A stretch of 64,000 nucleotides of DNA from Bog-159 sp963738345 (GTDB lineage: Bacteria; Acidobacteriota; Terriglobia; Bryobacterales; Bryobacteraceae), in the NCBI GenBank assembly GCA_963738345.1, contig CAVTWI010000002.1, positions 806,001 to 870,000 on the forward strand, given 5' to 3'. This document shows, piece after piece, positions 36,244 through 46,536 of this stretch. The notes beneath the pieces were generated by a model that was not told the origin of the DNA, made no database searches, and worked only from the letters and a program-made list of their open reading frames with translations. Both the position numbers and the translations under genes were made by a program. How positions within the stretch are numbered: position 1 is the first letter of the stretch; each line of letters opens with the position of its first letter.

Positions 36244-38379
36244 ATGCGAACGATGCTGTCAGTTGTCATCCCCGTGATGTTCCTATCCACCTTGTTGCAG
36301 GCCGGCGCTGTCAGGTTCAACTCCCTCCCGGTTTACGGGGCGAGCACCATAAGCGAGTACATGGCGGAGGGGGATCTTAATCATGACGGCAAGCCGGATG
36401 TGGTGACGGCCTATGGGCCTTACTATGAAGTCCTGCTGGGTACAGGCGATGGCTCGTTCACGAGCATTCCAACTCTTGAGTTACCGACGACGATTGTCTC
36501 GCTCGAGATTGCGGATGCCAATGGAGACGGCAACCCCGATCTGGTCCTGGCCACAGAAGGAGGCATCGCCATTCTGCTGGGCAATGGGGACGGCACGTTC
36601 CAGCAGGCGGTATTTTCCGGCAACGCCTTGTTTACCTATGCGGCGGTGGGGGACTTCAATCACGACGGCAAACTGGACGTCGCCGCCTTGAATTACTCGC
36701 GCAATACTCTTTCTATCCTGCTGGGCAACGGCGACGGCACTTTGCGGGCTCCGGTAACCTATCAAACCGAGCAGGTGCCATACGCGCTGGCGGTAGCGGA
36801 CTTCAACGGGGACGCGCGCCTGGATCTAGCAGTCACGAATGAAAACTCGAACAACGTCATGGTCTTTCTGGGCAACGGCGATGGTACCTTCACCGCGGGT
36901 TTCAGTTTCGCGACGCAGCGCAGGCCCACATCCATAGTCACCGCGGATTTCAACGGTGACGGGAAGTCCGATCTGGCTGTATTAAATTCCGGGAGCACCT
37001 CAGTTTCAATCTTACTGGGCCTTGGGGACGGGACCTTCGTCTCGACCCCTTATCAGGCCGGAAAAGAGCCATCGAACCTAGCCGTTGGGGATTTGAACGG
37101 CGATGGCAAACCGGATATTGCGGTGGTGAACGGACTCCTCGGTGATTCGACGCAACCTACTATTACCGCGGTCCTGATGGGCAACGGCGACGGGACCTTT
37201 CAGAAGGCCGTGACCTGCGCTCCGGGGGGCGTGAGCATAGCCATCGCCGATTTCAACGGCGACGGGCGGCCGGACCTGGCCGTAGGCGGTATAGGAGTCA
37301 TCATGATGCTGAATCAGGGCGCGGGCGTTTTCCCAAAGGTGGAGCAATACACCCTGCCACCGGGAGTGCGCTTTGCCGCTACGGGCGACTTTAATGGCGA
37401 CGGGAAACCCGATCTGGTAAGCGCCAATTACGATGCCGGGAGTATCTCGGTCCTGATCAACGGGGGCGGCGGCGTTTTCCGGCCAGCGGTCAGCTACGCG
37501 GTACTGAATTCCCCGAACTACATAGCTGTTGGGGATTTCAACGGAGACGGAAAACTCGATCTGGCCGTTTCCAATTACGAATCGGCGGCGGTCTCGATCC
37601 TGCTGGGCAACGGCGACGGGACGTTTCGCCCGCAAGTGAGCTATGGGGTGGCGCCGGGTCCGAACAGTGTGGTGGCCGGCGACTTTAACGGGGACGGCAA
37701 GCTGGATCTGGCGCTGGCGAGTTCCGGCACTAGACCGGGCCAAATCGGCAGCGTCACCATCCTGCTCGGCAATGGCGATGGAAGCTTCACGAGCAAAGGC
37801 TACTACCTTACGGGGACCTATCCTGGCTACCTGGCGGCGGCCGATTTCAACGGTGACGGCAAAATGGACCTGGAAGTTTCGAATACGGGAGGGACCATCA
37901 TTTCATTTCTGCAGGGTAACGGTGACGGTACATTTGGCGCGCCAGTGACCGCCGCCTCGATCACTGGAAGCGGTCCGTTCGTTGTGGCGGACTTCAATCA
38001 TGACGGGAAACCGGACCTGCTGACGAACGGCAATGTGCTGCTGGGCAGCGGCGACGGCACGTTTCATCAGTCGGCAACGCTGCCAGCGCTTTTTCTCGAA
38101 ACGGGGGTCGCGGCTGATTTCGATGGTGACGGCAGGGTGGACATCGCGCAACTTTCCGGAAACGGAGTTCAGATTTACACGGGCAATGGCGATGGAACCT
38201 TTGAGCCATCGTTAGTCTACTACAGCGGCAACGGCAGTTCATTCGTCGCCACGGGCGATTGGAACGGCGATGGCAAGCCCGATTTAGCGGTCGCCAATTC
38301 GTATACGAAATTCCTCCCGAACGGCACTTATGAAAATCTGCCGGCGCCCATGGTGATCCTTAGCAACACGACGCCGTGA
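36244..38379 (+). CDS. Secreted FG-GAP/VCBS repeat protein
   Basis: A 711-residue exported beta-propeller protein, the second of its kind in the window. Signal MRTMLSVVIPVMFLSTLLQA; then about 13 repeats with the loop D-F-N-G-D-G-K-x-D-L-A followed by LGNGDGTF (for example DFNGDGKLDLAVSNYES). ATG 36244 is preferred to the longer frame at 36160 because it gives a clean signal peptide. No extra domain is present. Adhesion or carbohydrate binding is the usual guess for such proteins. Confidence 0.88.
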   Translation: MRTMLSVVIPVMFLSTLLQAGAVRFNSLPVYGASTISEYMAEGDLNHDGKPDVVTAYGPYYEVLLGTGDGSFTSIPTLELPTTIVSLEIADANGDGNPDLVLATEGGIAILLGNGDGTFQQAVFSGNALFTYAAVGDFNHDGKLDVAALNYSRNTLSILLGNGDGTLRAPVTYQTEQVPYALAVADFNGDARLDLAVTNENSNNVMVFLGNGDGTFTAGFSFATQRRPTSIVTADFNGDGKSDLAVLNSGSTSVSILLGLGDGTFVSTPYQAGKEPSNLAVGDLNGDGKPDIAVVNGLLGDSTQPTITAVLMGNGDGTFQKAVTCAPGGVSIAIADFNGDGRPDLAVGGIGVIMMLNQGAGVFPKVEQYTLPPGVRFAATGDFNGDGKPDLVSANYDAGSISVLINGGGGVFRPAVSYAVLNSPNYIAVGDFNGDGKLDLAVSNYESAAVSILLGNGDGTFRPQVSYGVAPGPNSVVAGDFNGDGKLDLALASSGTRPGQIGSVTILLGNGDGSFTSKGYYLTGTYPGYLAAADFNGDGKMDLEVSNTGGTIISFLQGNGDGTFGAPVTAASITGSGPFVVADFNHDGKPDLLTNGNVLLGSGDGTFHQSATLPALFLETGVAADFDGDGRVDIAQLSGNGVQIYTGNGDGTFEPSLVYYSGNGSSFVATGDWNGDGKPDLAVANSYTKFLPNGTYENLPAPMVILSNTTP

Positions 38380-38440
38380 GCGCCGGGGGGCGCGCCTTTG
38401 GTAAGATGTGGGAGTAACCTCCCCGGCTCTTTCAAAGCTC

Positions 38441-39127
38441 ATGAAATTTGGCGTTATTGTCTTTCCCGGCAGTAATTGCGATCACGATGCCTGGTATGCG
38501 GTGAACCACAACCTGGGCCATCAGGCTGAATTCATCTGGCACGACTCGACATCGCTCGGCGATATTGACGCCGTCATTCTACCCGGCGGCTTCTCCTATG
38601 GCGATTACCTGCGCTGCGGCGCGATCGCCAAGTTCTCGCCGGTGATGACTGCCGTGCGCAAGTTCGCCGCCGATGGCGGCCTGGTGCTGGGCATCTGCAA
38701 CGGCTTCCAGATCCTGGTGGAAGCCGGGCCTGTTGCCCGGCGCGCTGATGCGCAACACGCAACCTGAAATTCATCTGCCGCGAAGTGCGGCTGCGCACCG
38801 AAACGGTGAATTCGCCGTTCACCGCCGCGGCCGAACCGGGACAGATCCTGCGTCTGCCGATCGCCCACGGCGAAGGCTGCTATGTGGCCGACGAGCGCAC
38901 GCTCGACGAACTGGAGGCTGAAGACCGCGTGGCGTTCCGCTATCTGGATAATCCCAACGGCTCTATGCGCGACATCGCCGGCATTCTGAACGCAGGACGC
39001 AACGTGATGGGCATGATGCCGCACCCCGAGCGCGCCACCGAGCCGCTGATGGGGTCGAGTGACGGATTGGTCGCTGTTCCGATCGATGGTAATCCGCGGC
39101 AACTCGGTGGCGGCGCTCCAGATATGA
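38441..39127 (+). CDS. purQ: Phosphoribosylformylglycinamidine synthase, glutaminase subunit, frameshifted
   Basis: Class-I glutaminase for purine synthesis. Starts MKFGVIVFPGSNCDHDAWYA; the Cys nucleophile is in LVLGICNGFQIL, and the His/Glu pair in GMMPHPERATEP. A one-base shift near 38735 (after VEAG) moves to the frame LPGALMRNTNLKFICREV. A second shift near 39072 probably hides the real end, which would read FRSMV...ALQI-TGA at 39127, overlapping the purL ATG by four bases. Read literally, the frame runs on into purL. Confidence 0.92.
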
Positions 39128-41350
39128 GCACGATTAGAGCAGTCGCGATCACGCCCGACCTGATCGCCCAACACCAGCTCACCGAACCGGAATACCGCAA
39201 GATCGTCGAGATTCTGGGCCGCGAGCCGAACTACACGGAACTGGGCGTCTTCAGCGTGATGTGGAGCGAGCACTGCTCCTATAAGAGTTCGCGGCTGCAT
39301 CTGAAGAAGCTGCCGACGCGCGGCAAACTGGTGGTGCAGGGGCCCGGCGAAAACGCGGGCATCATCGATATTGGCGGCGGCTACGTGATCGCCTTCAAGA
39401 TCGAATCGCACAACCATCCCAGCTTTATCGAGCCGTTTCAGGGCGCGGCCACGGGCGTGGGCGGCATCCTGCGCGATATTTTCACCATGGGGGCGCGCCC
39501 CATCGCGGTGCTCGATTCGCTGCGCTTCGGCCCGCTGGACGATGCCGAAGTCGGGCGCGCGCAATCGCCGCATTCTGGAAGGCGTGGTGGCGGGCATCGC
39601 GCATTACGGCAATTGCTTCGGCGTGCCCACGGTGGGCGGCGAGTGCATTTTCGAGGCTTGCTACAACGGCAATCCGCTGGTGAACGTTTTCGCGCTGGGC
39701 GTGGCGAAGAAGGAAGATATTTTCTACGCGAGCGCCGCGGGCGTGGGCAATCCGGTGATTTACGTGGGCGCCAAGACGGGCCGCGACGGCATTCACGGCG
39801 CTTCCATGGCGTCGGCCGAGTTCACGGAAGAATCCAAGCAGAAGCGGCCGAATGTCCAGATGGGCGATCCTTTCATGGAAAAGCTGCTGCTGGAAGCTTG
39901 TCTTGAAGCCATGCAGACGGGCGCGATCGTGGCGATACAGGACATGGGCGCGGCGGGGCTGACTTGTTCCACCTGCGAGATGGGAAGCCGGGGCGGCACG
40001 GGGATCGAGATTGAGTTGGACCTGGTGCCGCAGCGTGAAACGGGCATGACGCCTTACGAAATCATGCTCTCGGAATCGCAGGAGCGGATGCTGCTGGTGG
40101 CGGATAAGGGACGCGAGGACGAAGTTTTCCGGGTCTTCCGCAAGTGGGGTTTGGATGCGGTGACCATCGGCACGGTGACGGGCGACGGCTTGTTGCGCGT
40201 GCGGCAGCATGGCGGGATCGTAGCGGAAATTCCCAACCGCGAACTGGCGGACGAAGCGCCGCTATATAACCGGCCGTACGTGGCATCGCCCGCGCGACCG
40301 ATGGCGCCTTCTGCCGCGCTGCCGAAAATCGATCCCGCGGATGCCTTGATGGCGCTGCTGGGGTCCTCCGATATCTGCTCCAAACGTTACATCTGGGAGC
40401 AGTACGACTACACGGTGCGGACGAATACGATCGCGGGTCCGGGCGCCGATGCGGCAGTCGTGCGCATCAAAGAAAATGGGACTTCGGTAGCCATGTCGCT
40501 CGACGGCAATAGCCGCTACTGCTACCTTTCGCCACGCGAAGGCGCCAAACTGGCGGTGGCGGAAAGCTGCCGCAACCTGGCGACGGTGGGCGCACAACCG
40601 GTGGCGGCGACGAATTGCCTGAATTTTGCGAATCCAGAGCGGCCCGAGAATATGGGCCAGTTGGTGGATGCCATCGAAGGGATGTCGGAAGCCTGCCGCT
40701 TCTTCGATACGCCCATCACGGGCGGCAACGTCAGCTTGTATAACGAGACTTTGGGCGAAGGCATCTGGCCGACTCCGGTGATCGGCATTGTGGGGTTGAT
40801 GGCGACTGCCGCGCCCGTAACACGCGATTTCAAAGCTGCCGGGCGCCCCGTTATTTTATTGGGCGGCGTCGGCGAGTGCGATGAAATTCACTTCGGCGGT
40901 ACGGAATACGCGAAGGTGATCGCGAAGGATTTGTGGGGTCTGCCTCCGGCTCTCGATATGGGTTACGAGAAACGTGTGCACGATGCCATGCGGGATATCG
41001 TGGCGGCGGGTTTGGCGGAATCGGCGCACGATGTCAGCGATGGCGGACTGGCGGTAGCCGCGGCCGAATGTTGTTTGGGCGGTGTGGGCGCGGCTTTCCA
41101 TTTTGAATCGGACCTGAGCCCGGAATACCTGCTCTTCCACGAAGGACCGTCGCGCATACTGCTCTCTACGTCCAAGCCTGAGGCGGTGCTGGAGATCGCG
41201 GAGCATCACAACATAGCGGCGCTACAGTGCGGCATCACCATGAACCTGGGGTTATCTTTCGGCAATCGTGGCGCGGCTTTAGCCACTGTTACTCTGGACA
41301 AGCTTAAGGCGATCTATGAAGGATCGCTCGAAAAGCAACTACGGTCATAA
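39124..41350 (+). CDS. purL: Phosphoribosylformylglycinamidine synthase, synthetase subunit, one frameshift
   Basis: ATP-dependent amidation in purine synthesis, about 741 residues, the small (Bacillus-type) PurL. ATG 39124 gives MSTIRAVAITPDLIAQHQLT; MWSEHCSYKSS, GPGENAGIIDIGGGYVIAFK, ESHNHPSFIEPFQGAATGVG follow. A one-base shift near 39550 leads to the second frame (RNRRILEGVVAGIAHYGNCF). Later blocks include TGGNVSLYNET and ESAHDVSDGGLAVAAAECC. It lies between purQ and purF in a purine operon. Confidence 0.95.
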
Positions 41351-41361
41351 AACGGCTTACC

Positions 41362-42771
41362 ATGTTTGATAAATTCCATGACGAGTGCGGTGTAGTTGCC
41401 ATCTACGGCCATCCCGAGGCCGCCAAGATGAGTTACCTGAGCTTGTATGCGCTGCAGCATCGCGGCCAGGAAAGCGCGGGCATCTGCACCAGCGACGGCG
41501 CGGAAATCCATTGCTGCAAGTCCATGGGGCATGTGGCGGATATTTTCACCACGGAAGCTTTGAAGGAACTGCCCGGCAAACTGGCCATCGGGCACACCCG
41601 CTATTCGACGGCCGGCGATACGGCACTGCTGAACGCGCAGCCGTTTTCGGTGGCCTGCAATAAGGGCAAAGTAGCGGTGGCGCACAACGGCAACATTACC
41701 AACGCCGTCGAACTGCGCGCCGAATTGGAACGGCGCGGGTCGATTTTTCAGGCCAGCAGCGATACGGAAGTGATTCTGCACCTGGTGGCGCATTCGTCCG
41801 AACGTACGCTGGCCGGGGCTTTGCGCGATGCGCTACTGCAAATCGAAGGAGCATTCTCGCTGGTATTTCTGGCCGAGGACCGCATTATCGTGGCGCGCGA
41901 TCCGCACGGCTTTCGTCCGCTGGCCATGGGACAAATGGAATTGAATGGCCACACCGCCGGCTACGTTTTCGCGTCCGAAACCTGCGCTTTCGATTTGATC
42001 GGCGCAGTCTACTTGCACGATGTGGAGCCGGGCGAAATGATCACGGTGGGTCCCGAGGGCGTGACTCGGGAACGGTATGCGCCGGAGCGTCCGCTGGCGC
42101 ACTGCGCCTTTGAGCATGTTTATTTTTCGCGGCCCGATTCCATCGTTTTCGGACGCCCGGTGCAGCAATCCCGCGAAATGCTGGGACGCCTGCTGGCGCG
42201 CGAACATCCGGTGGATGCCGATGTTGTTGTTCCGGTGCCCGATTCGGGCGTGGCAGCGGCTTTGGGCTATGCTTCCGAATCCGGACTGCCGTTCCGGCAC
42301 GGGCTGATTCGCAACCACTACGTAGGCCGCACTTTTATCGAGCCGTCGCAGGCTATCCGCGATTTCGGCGTGAAGCTGAAGTTGAATCCGGTGCGGCATT
42401 TGCTGGAGGGCAAACGGGTGATTCTGGTGGACGATTCGATTGTGCGCGGCACCACCAGCCGCAAAATCGTGCGCATGATGCGGCAGGCCGGCGCGCGCGA
42501 AGTACATTTGCGTATTTCCTGTCCGCCCACGATTTCGCCGTGTTTCTACGGCGTCGATACACCCACCAAGCGCGAACTGATCGCCGCCAATAATAATGTG
42601 GAAGGTATCCGGCGTTTTGTCGAGGCGGATACGCTGGGATACCTGTCGCTGCCTTCACTACGCAAGGCCGTGGGAGATAGCGAGAAACACGAGTATTGTT
42701 ATGCGTGTTACTCGGGCGATTATCCCACCGAGCTAGTGAATATTGAGCAGTTGATGCATAGCTCGAAATAG
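41362..42771 (+). CDS. purF: Amidophosphoribosyltransferase
   Basis: First committed step of purine synthesis. The 469-residue protein has a short propeptide (MFDKFHDE) before nucleophile Cys9 (ECGVVAIYGH), Ntn-glutaminase blocks GHTRYSTAG and AHNGNITN, and the PRPP motif VILVDDSIVRGTTSRK. Cys residues in HCAFEHVYF and YCYACYSGDYP correspond to the iron-sulfur ligands of the Bacillus-type enzyme. Eleven bases after purL. Confidence 0.97.
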   Translation: MFDKFHDECGVVAIYGHPEAAKMSYLSLYALQHRGQESAGICTSDGAEIHCCKSMGHVADIFTTEALKELPGKLAIGHTRYSTAGDTALLNAQPFSVACNKGKVAVAHNGNITNAVELRAELERRGSIFQASSDTEVILHLVAHSSERTLAGALRDALLQIEGAFSLVFLAEDRIIVARDPHGFRPLAMGQMELNGHTAGYVFASETCAFDLIGAVYLHDVEPGEMITVGPEGVTRERYAPERPLAHCAFEHVYFSRPDSIVFGRPVQQSREMLGRLLAREHPVDADVVVPVPDSGVAAALGYASESGLPFRHGLIRNHYVGRTFIEPSQAIRDFGVKLKLNPVRHLLEGKRVILVDDSIVRGTTSRKIVRMMRQAGAREVHLRISCPPTISPCFYGVDTPTKRELIAANNNVEGIRRFVEADTLGYLSLPSLRKAVGDSEKHEYCYACYSGDYPTELVNIEQLMHSSK

Positions 42772-42828
42772 CATCTTTTAGATACGTCGCCATGCATAAT
42801 ATCCGGGGCTCGCCCTCGTATATAGTGT

Positions 42829-43426
42829 ATGGTTGCCGTGGTGACGGCCTTTTCGCGTGTGGCGGAACCCGAGTCTCAGTGCATCGCGCGTGCACTGCGG
42901 CGAAGAGACTCGGAATTCATTGGCCGAATGGTGTCGCAGTATCACTATCGGCTCCTCCGGTATCTGGTCTACTGGACATCCAGCCGTGAACTGGCCGAGG
43001 ATCTCGTTCAGGAAACCTGGTTGCGTGTTCTGGAACGCGCGGGGCAATATGACGGCCGCCTCCGTTTCGAGCCGTGGTTGTTCTCCATCGCGCGAAACCT
43101 GGCGATCGATCACCTGCGAAAGCAACAGACGGCAACGCATCGGATGTGCCGGGAGGACGAAGGCGGGCGTGGACGTTCCGGCGCCGGATTTCGAATCGCC
43201 TTTCTTCGCGGCCGCAAGAAGCGAAGATGCCAAAAGAATCGCGGCCGCTTTGGGGGCGCTGGAGCCAATCTACAGGGAAGCGCTTCTGCTGCGTTTCCAG
43301 GAAGAACTGTCGCTCGCGGAAATTGCCCAAGTCGCACGCGCTTCCATCTCGACCGTTTCGTCGAGGATTCATCGCGGCCTCTCGATGCTGCAAGCCGCTC
43401 TCGGAGGAGGCCCCGATGCCGCTTGA
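42829..43426 (+). CDS. ECF-type RNA polymerase sigma factor, one frameshift
   Basis: About 199 residues. Region 2 in the first frame (FIGRMVSQYHYRLLRYLVYW, LAEDLVQETWLRVLER, FEPWLFSIARNLAIDHLRKQ); a one-base shift near 43165 leads to region 4 in the second frame (LGALEPIYREALLLRFQEEL, SLAEIAQVARASISTVSSRI). Followed, with overlap, by a zinc-finger anti-sigma gene, the classical arrangement for a stress- or envelope-responsive pair. Confidence 0.9.
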
Positions 43427-43905
43427 GAACCATGAAAAAGCCCGCTCTCTGCTTCATCGGGCCTTCGTTGAAGGAATTTCGCCGGAGGATCGGCGCTGGC
43501 TCGATGCTCACGTCGCAGAATGCGCCGAGTGTGGCCGGTATGCCGATCTCTCGGACGCGCGCCGTCCGAGCGCTGGATTGGTTCGCGCTTGAACCCGACC
43601 CGGCAGCAGCGCTTCGGGTTGAGAACATCGTCCGCAGCCGTGCCGAGGAGATGAGATCGGCCGAGCCGCATGCAAAAAGCCTTTGGATCGCCACAGCGGT
43701 CGCAATATTTCTCACGTTCACGGGATCTGCCGTTACGTGGCGCACTTTGGCATGGCTGGCCAGTCAATGGAATCTCCCCAGCCGCTTATGGCAGATCGGA
43801 TTCGCGGCGTTCTGGTTGCTGCCATCCCTTCTGCTGGCGTTGCTGCCGCTCTTTCGAAGAAGGCTTCTGGGAGAGGATTCCGATAGCAAAGGAGAAACTG
43901 TATGA
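43416..43905 (+). CDS. Zinc-finger anti-sigma factor, one frameshift
   Basis: About 163 residues. GGAGGAGG lies just before ATG 43416. The first frame has the anti-sigma zinc motif LDAHVAECAECGRY (H-x3-C-x2-C); a one-base shift near 43570 joins it to LDWFALEPDP and two hydrophobic segments (WIATAVAIFLTFTGSAVTW and LWQIGFAAFWLLPSLLLALL). It would hold the ECF sigma at the membrane until a signal is sensed. It overlaps both neighbours. Confidence 0.82.
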
Positions 43906-44312
43906 GCTGGCGCAGCGGATTCGGTCTCATTCCAGGTCCGGCCAAAATCGTGGCCTCTTTAGCCTTCGTGGTTTTCTTTTTCGGGGTCTTCGAGCAGCAC
44001 CGGGCGAGCGGCCCCTGGGCTGGAACCTTGATCGGTTTGGCGGGCGGTACGCTTGCCTGCGCTTTCTTTCTTCTCGCCGGCTATGTTTACGCAGACTCAA
44101 TGCGGCGTGGTATGCCACCGATTCCGTGGACGGCGCTCGCGGTGCTCATTCCAAACTGCGTTGGCTTCGTGCTCTACTTCCTGTTGCGAAAGCCGATCCT
44201 GCATCCGTGTCACAGTTGCGGAGGCGGCGTTGCACCAAATGCCGCGTTCTGTCCCCGCTGTGGCCACTCGCAAATGGACATGGGACTGCAAGCCTCACGG
44301 GAAAAGTCTTGA
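43902..44312 (+). CDS. Membrane protein with C-terminal zinc ribbon
   Basis: A 136-residue protein with three hydrophobic segments (about 14-32, 42-64 and 76-95) and a C-terminal cytosolic zinc ribbon HPCHSCGGGVAPNAAFCPRC. ATG 43902 overlaps the anti-sigma stop. It is the third gene of the ECF operon; the function is unknown, possibly a target or modulator of the sigma response. Confidence 0.75.
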   Translation: MSWRSGFGLIPGPAKIVASLAFVVFFFGVFEQHRASGPWAGTLIGLAGGTLACAFFLLAGYVYADSMRRGMPPIPWTALAVLIPNCVGFVLYFLLRKPILHPCHSCGGGVAPNAAFCPRCGHSQMDMGLQASREKS

Positions 44313-44333
44313 AGAATGGAAGGCGAATGTCGC

Positions 44334-44744
44334 ATGAAACAGACCACTATGTTGACCACGGCGTCGCTGCTCACCATTCTATTGATGACGTTTCACCTGA
44401 CCGGCGACATCCTGTTCAAGATGTCCCCGGCAGGTCTCTCAAATCTGTTTGCGGTGTTCATCTTGGTAATCTTGCTGTGTGGGACGCTGCTGCTCGCCGG
44501 ACGGCGTGCGGGATACATTATCATCTTGTTCGGGTCGATCCTCGGGCTGCTCATTTCTGTGATCCACATGAAAGGGAGGCAGGGCGTTATCGGTGGCGAG
44601 ATCGGCAACTCAAGCCAATCTTTCTTTTTCGTGTGGGTACTGCTGGCGCTGGGTACCACCGCGACGTTCTCGATCATCCTATCGGCGCGCGAACTGTTGA
44701 GTTTGCCCTGGCGCCGGAGCCGCCGCGCGTCAACGGGCGTATAA
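44334..44744 (+). CDS. Small multi-pass membrane protein
   Basis: A 136-residue protein with four predicted helices (MLTTASLLTILLMTFHLTGD, LSNLFAVFILVILLCGTLLL, AGYIIILFGSILGLLISVIH, FFVWVLLALGTTATFSIILS) and a basic tail. ATG 44334 has GGAAGGCG eight bases upstream and is preferred to ATG 44316. The His in the first helix and the HMKGRQG loop resemble other four-helix hypothetical proteins found near zinc-ribbon genes; no function is assigned. Last gene of the ECF operon. Confidence 0.72.
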   Translation: MKQTTMLTTASLLTILLMTFHLTGDILFKMSPAGLSNLFAVFILVILLCGTLLLAGRRAGYIIILFGSILGLLISVIHMKGRQGVIGGEIGNSSQSFFFVWVLLALGTTATFSIILSARELLSLPWRRSRRASTGV

Positions 44745-44869
44745 CGCCCTGTGCGCGGAAGTAACCCGGCCGGAGCAGACGGCCCGTACGCTTCAATCAG
44801 CGCGATGGCGACTCCACGCCCGGGTGGCCGCAGCCCGGTTGTTGGAATCGCCACACTGGGTTAGGGAAC

Positions 44870-45093
44870 ATGGAAATGCAGCTAAACGAGCGGGAGGCCG
44901 CATTGTTGGGCTGCTTCAGACGCTTGCCCTCGGACGCGGCGACGGAACTTTCCGCGCTGGCCCAGCGGTTAGCGGAACTCGCACCGAATCGCAGGATCGA
45001 CTGGTCGGATTCTGGTCGGATGAAGATCTGAATGAATTCAGGGCGGCATCCCTGCGCCGCCTCGACGCGGAGGAATCAGAGGATCGCGATTGA
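44870..45093 (+). CDS. Small acidic protein, one frameshift
   Basis: About 74 residues when two frames are joined: MEMQLNEREAALLGCFRRLP, DAATELSALAQRLAEL, RIDWSD, then after a one-base shift near 45010 SWSDEDLNEFRAASLRRLDA EESEDRD. I know this 'helical core plus W-S-D-E-D-L' arrangement from short hypothetical proteins but not a function. GGGA lies upstream of the ATG. It may belong with the TA genes that follow. Confidence 0.5.
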
Positions 45094-45252
45094 GGCCTGT
45101 CGAAGTGATGGTCGGCGTTCTGCGCCTTGAAGAATTTCAGACGTCCTGACTCTAGATTTGGACCGGGTTGAAGAGATCGACCGTGGAATCGAACATACCG
45201 CCGCAAGGTGCCGCCGTACTCGTAGAGGGCCCTGCCCCCGACAGATTCGTGT

Positions 45253-45462
45253 TCAGGCGAAGAGGCGTCGGCCTTTCGGCTCGGGTATGGGACGACCGAG
45301 TTCCCGGGCGGTCTCCATCCACTCGGAAATCACGACCTCCGCATTTGCCAGTGCCTCCTGCCGAGTGGGGCCGTCGGCCGCGCAACCTGGCAACTCCGGC
45401 ACCTCCGCGATAAACGCCGCGTCTTCGTCGCTCCAGTACAGGAATATCTCGTACTTCGTCAT
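45253..45462 (-). CDS. hicB: HicB-family antitoxin (short form)
   Basis: A 69-residue HicB: YEIFLYWSDEDAAFIAEVPE, LPGCAADGPTRQEALANAEV, ending PIPEPKGRRLFA. This single-domain form lacks a helix-turn-helix. Its ATG overlaps the hicA stop by four bases. An intact pair, unlike the one at 34705-35205. Confidence 0.92.
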   Translation of the reverse strand: MTKYEIFLYWSDEDAAFIAEVPELPGCAADGPTRQEALANAEVVISEWMETARELGRPIPEPKGRRLFA

Positions 45463-45719
45463 TCAGTCCCTTCATTTAGTTTATAACGCACAATCAAGGC
45501 ACGGACCTGCTTCACTTGATACGGCTTCGCCAGATGGCCGCGCGGTTGCAGGTTGAGGATATCCATAACGCCTGATTTGGAAAAAATGTGATGACTGCCT
45601 TTCACTCGTTCGATGAAACCAAAACCAACAAGAAGCGATCGCAAGTCATCGAATCGGACGTTGGCATCCGCATTGCCATTCAGAACCCTCCTCAGAACTT
45701 GCTTACTCACCGCCTCCAT
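45459..45719 (-). CDS. hicA: HicA-type mRNA interferase toxin
   Basis: An 86-residue HicA with the double-stranded-RNA-binding-like fold: FDDLRSLLVGFGFIERVKGS with catalytic His in GSHHIF, then NLQPRGHLAKPYQVKQVRAL. It is slightly longer at the N-terminus than the classical 60-residue form. Toxin first, antitoxin second, with an ATGA overlap. Confidence 0.88.
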   Translation of the reverse strand: MEAVSKQVLRRVLNGNADANVRFDDLRSLLVGFGFIERVKGSHHIFSKSGVMDILNLQPRGHLAKPYQVKQVRALIVRYKLNEGTE

Positions 45720-46220
45720 TATGACTCCAAAGTCCCGTAAAGGCTCGCGGCACTTGGCCGGAGAGCGCGCGATGCTCTCCTGCGGTCACCCTCAGGCTGT
45801 CTTGGCGCTCAATCCGTGCGTTTAGCGACTAATACGTCCAAGTGGATTCGCGGAGCGGGGATATTGGGGAGGCGCAAGGCCGAAACGACACCTCCTAAGC
45901 AAGACGCGAAGTTCCGCCAGCGCCGCAAGCGACGCCACAGCGAAAGCGACTATGGCAAGGGCGGCAAGCAGTTGGTCTATGACAAGCAATTTGTCTAGTT
46001 GGATGCACGGGATCGAATCTCGGACTGGCAGACCGTTCGCTAGGCGGTTCGGCAGCGCCTGGGGTAGTGTTGCCCCGTTCTCAAGGCTTAGCTTTGTGCA
46101 ACGCTGCTTTGTACAATTTGGCTGAGAAACGCCCGTTGCTGACATTTGCCGGGAACAGCCCGTCTAACGGCGCGTTTACGGGTTCTGAAGCCCGCAGAGG
46201 TTCGCGGGCGGGGCGAATCG
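45720..46220. other. Region without a confirmed gene
   Basis: About 500 bp. A plus-strand frame ends in RRKAETTPPKQDAKFRQRRK and GKGGKQLVYDKQFV-stop (45998), basic and without start signal; it may be the 3' remnant of a gene. No tRNA or repeat beyond the ankyrin-related copy that begins at 46221. Confidence 0.3.
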
Positions 46221-46330
46221 GCTTCCGCCGCTATTGGAGCGTAGCTGCCTAATAAGGACAGCCGCGCATCTTAGGCGTGCGCCGGCCGTCGACAAACCGT
46301 CCGGGAGCCGAAACCCAGCGCGCCACCCGC
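46221..46330 (-). pseudogene. Decayed copy of the 3' end of the ankyrin gene
   Basis: 46221-46274 matches 46934-46987 at 49 of 54 positions in the same direction and covers the last codons (RGCPY-stop) and 28 bp beyond. Upstream, the match to GLHLPDNLWARVAQ survives only as FRLPDGL with deletions. It borders the BrnT-like TA genes on the side opposite the intact ankyrin gene. Confidence 0.75.
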
Positions 46331-46332
46331 TA

Positions 46333-46536
46333 TCAAGATCTCTTGCCGTGCCGCTTTGCAATCATTTCGCGGACTTTGGCAACCAAATCATGGGGGACGT
46401 TCATGACAGTTTCGGAGGACTCGATACCTGCCTCGTCTTCTAAGACGGCGTCCTCTTCGCTCTGGTCTTCGTAATGCTCAAGCACACGTCTCACTCGCTC
46501 GTCATCCCACCCGGTCGGAAGTTTGCCTTGGTTCAT
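46333..46536 (-). CDS. Small antitoxin-like protein
   Basis: A 67-residue acidic protein (GWDDERVRRVLEHYEDQSEE, EAGIESSETVMNVPHDLVAK, VREMIAKRHGKRS). The ATG overlaps the stop of the toxin-like gene by four bases. The arrangement and composition resemble antitoxins that follow DUF4258/BrnT-like toxins. Identification rests on context. Confidence 0.7.
   Translation of the reverse strand: MNQGKLPTGWDDERVRRVLEHYEDQSEEDAVLEDEAGIESSETVMNVPHDLVAKVREMIAKRHGKRS

Noticed and set aside
38785..41350. Apparent purQ-purL fusion in one open frame
   Set aside because: The alternative frame gives a natural purQ end (ALQI-TGA) overlapping the purL ATG by four bases, so the fusion is best explained by a one-base error near 39072.
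45816..45998. Plus-strand frame of 60 codons, basic, ending KQLVYDKQFV
   Set aside because: No start signal, no family; kept only as a note in the region 45720-46220.
46000..46080. tRNA-like T-loop sequence (GGGATCGAATCTC)
   Set aside because: No acceptor, D or anticodon stem can be folded around it.
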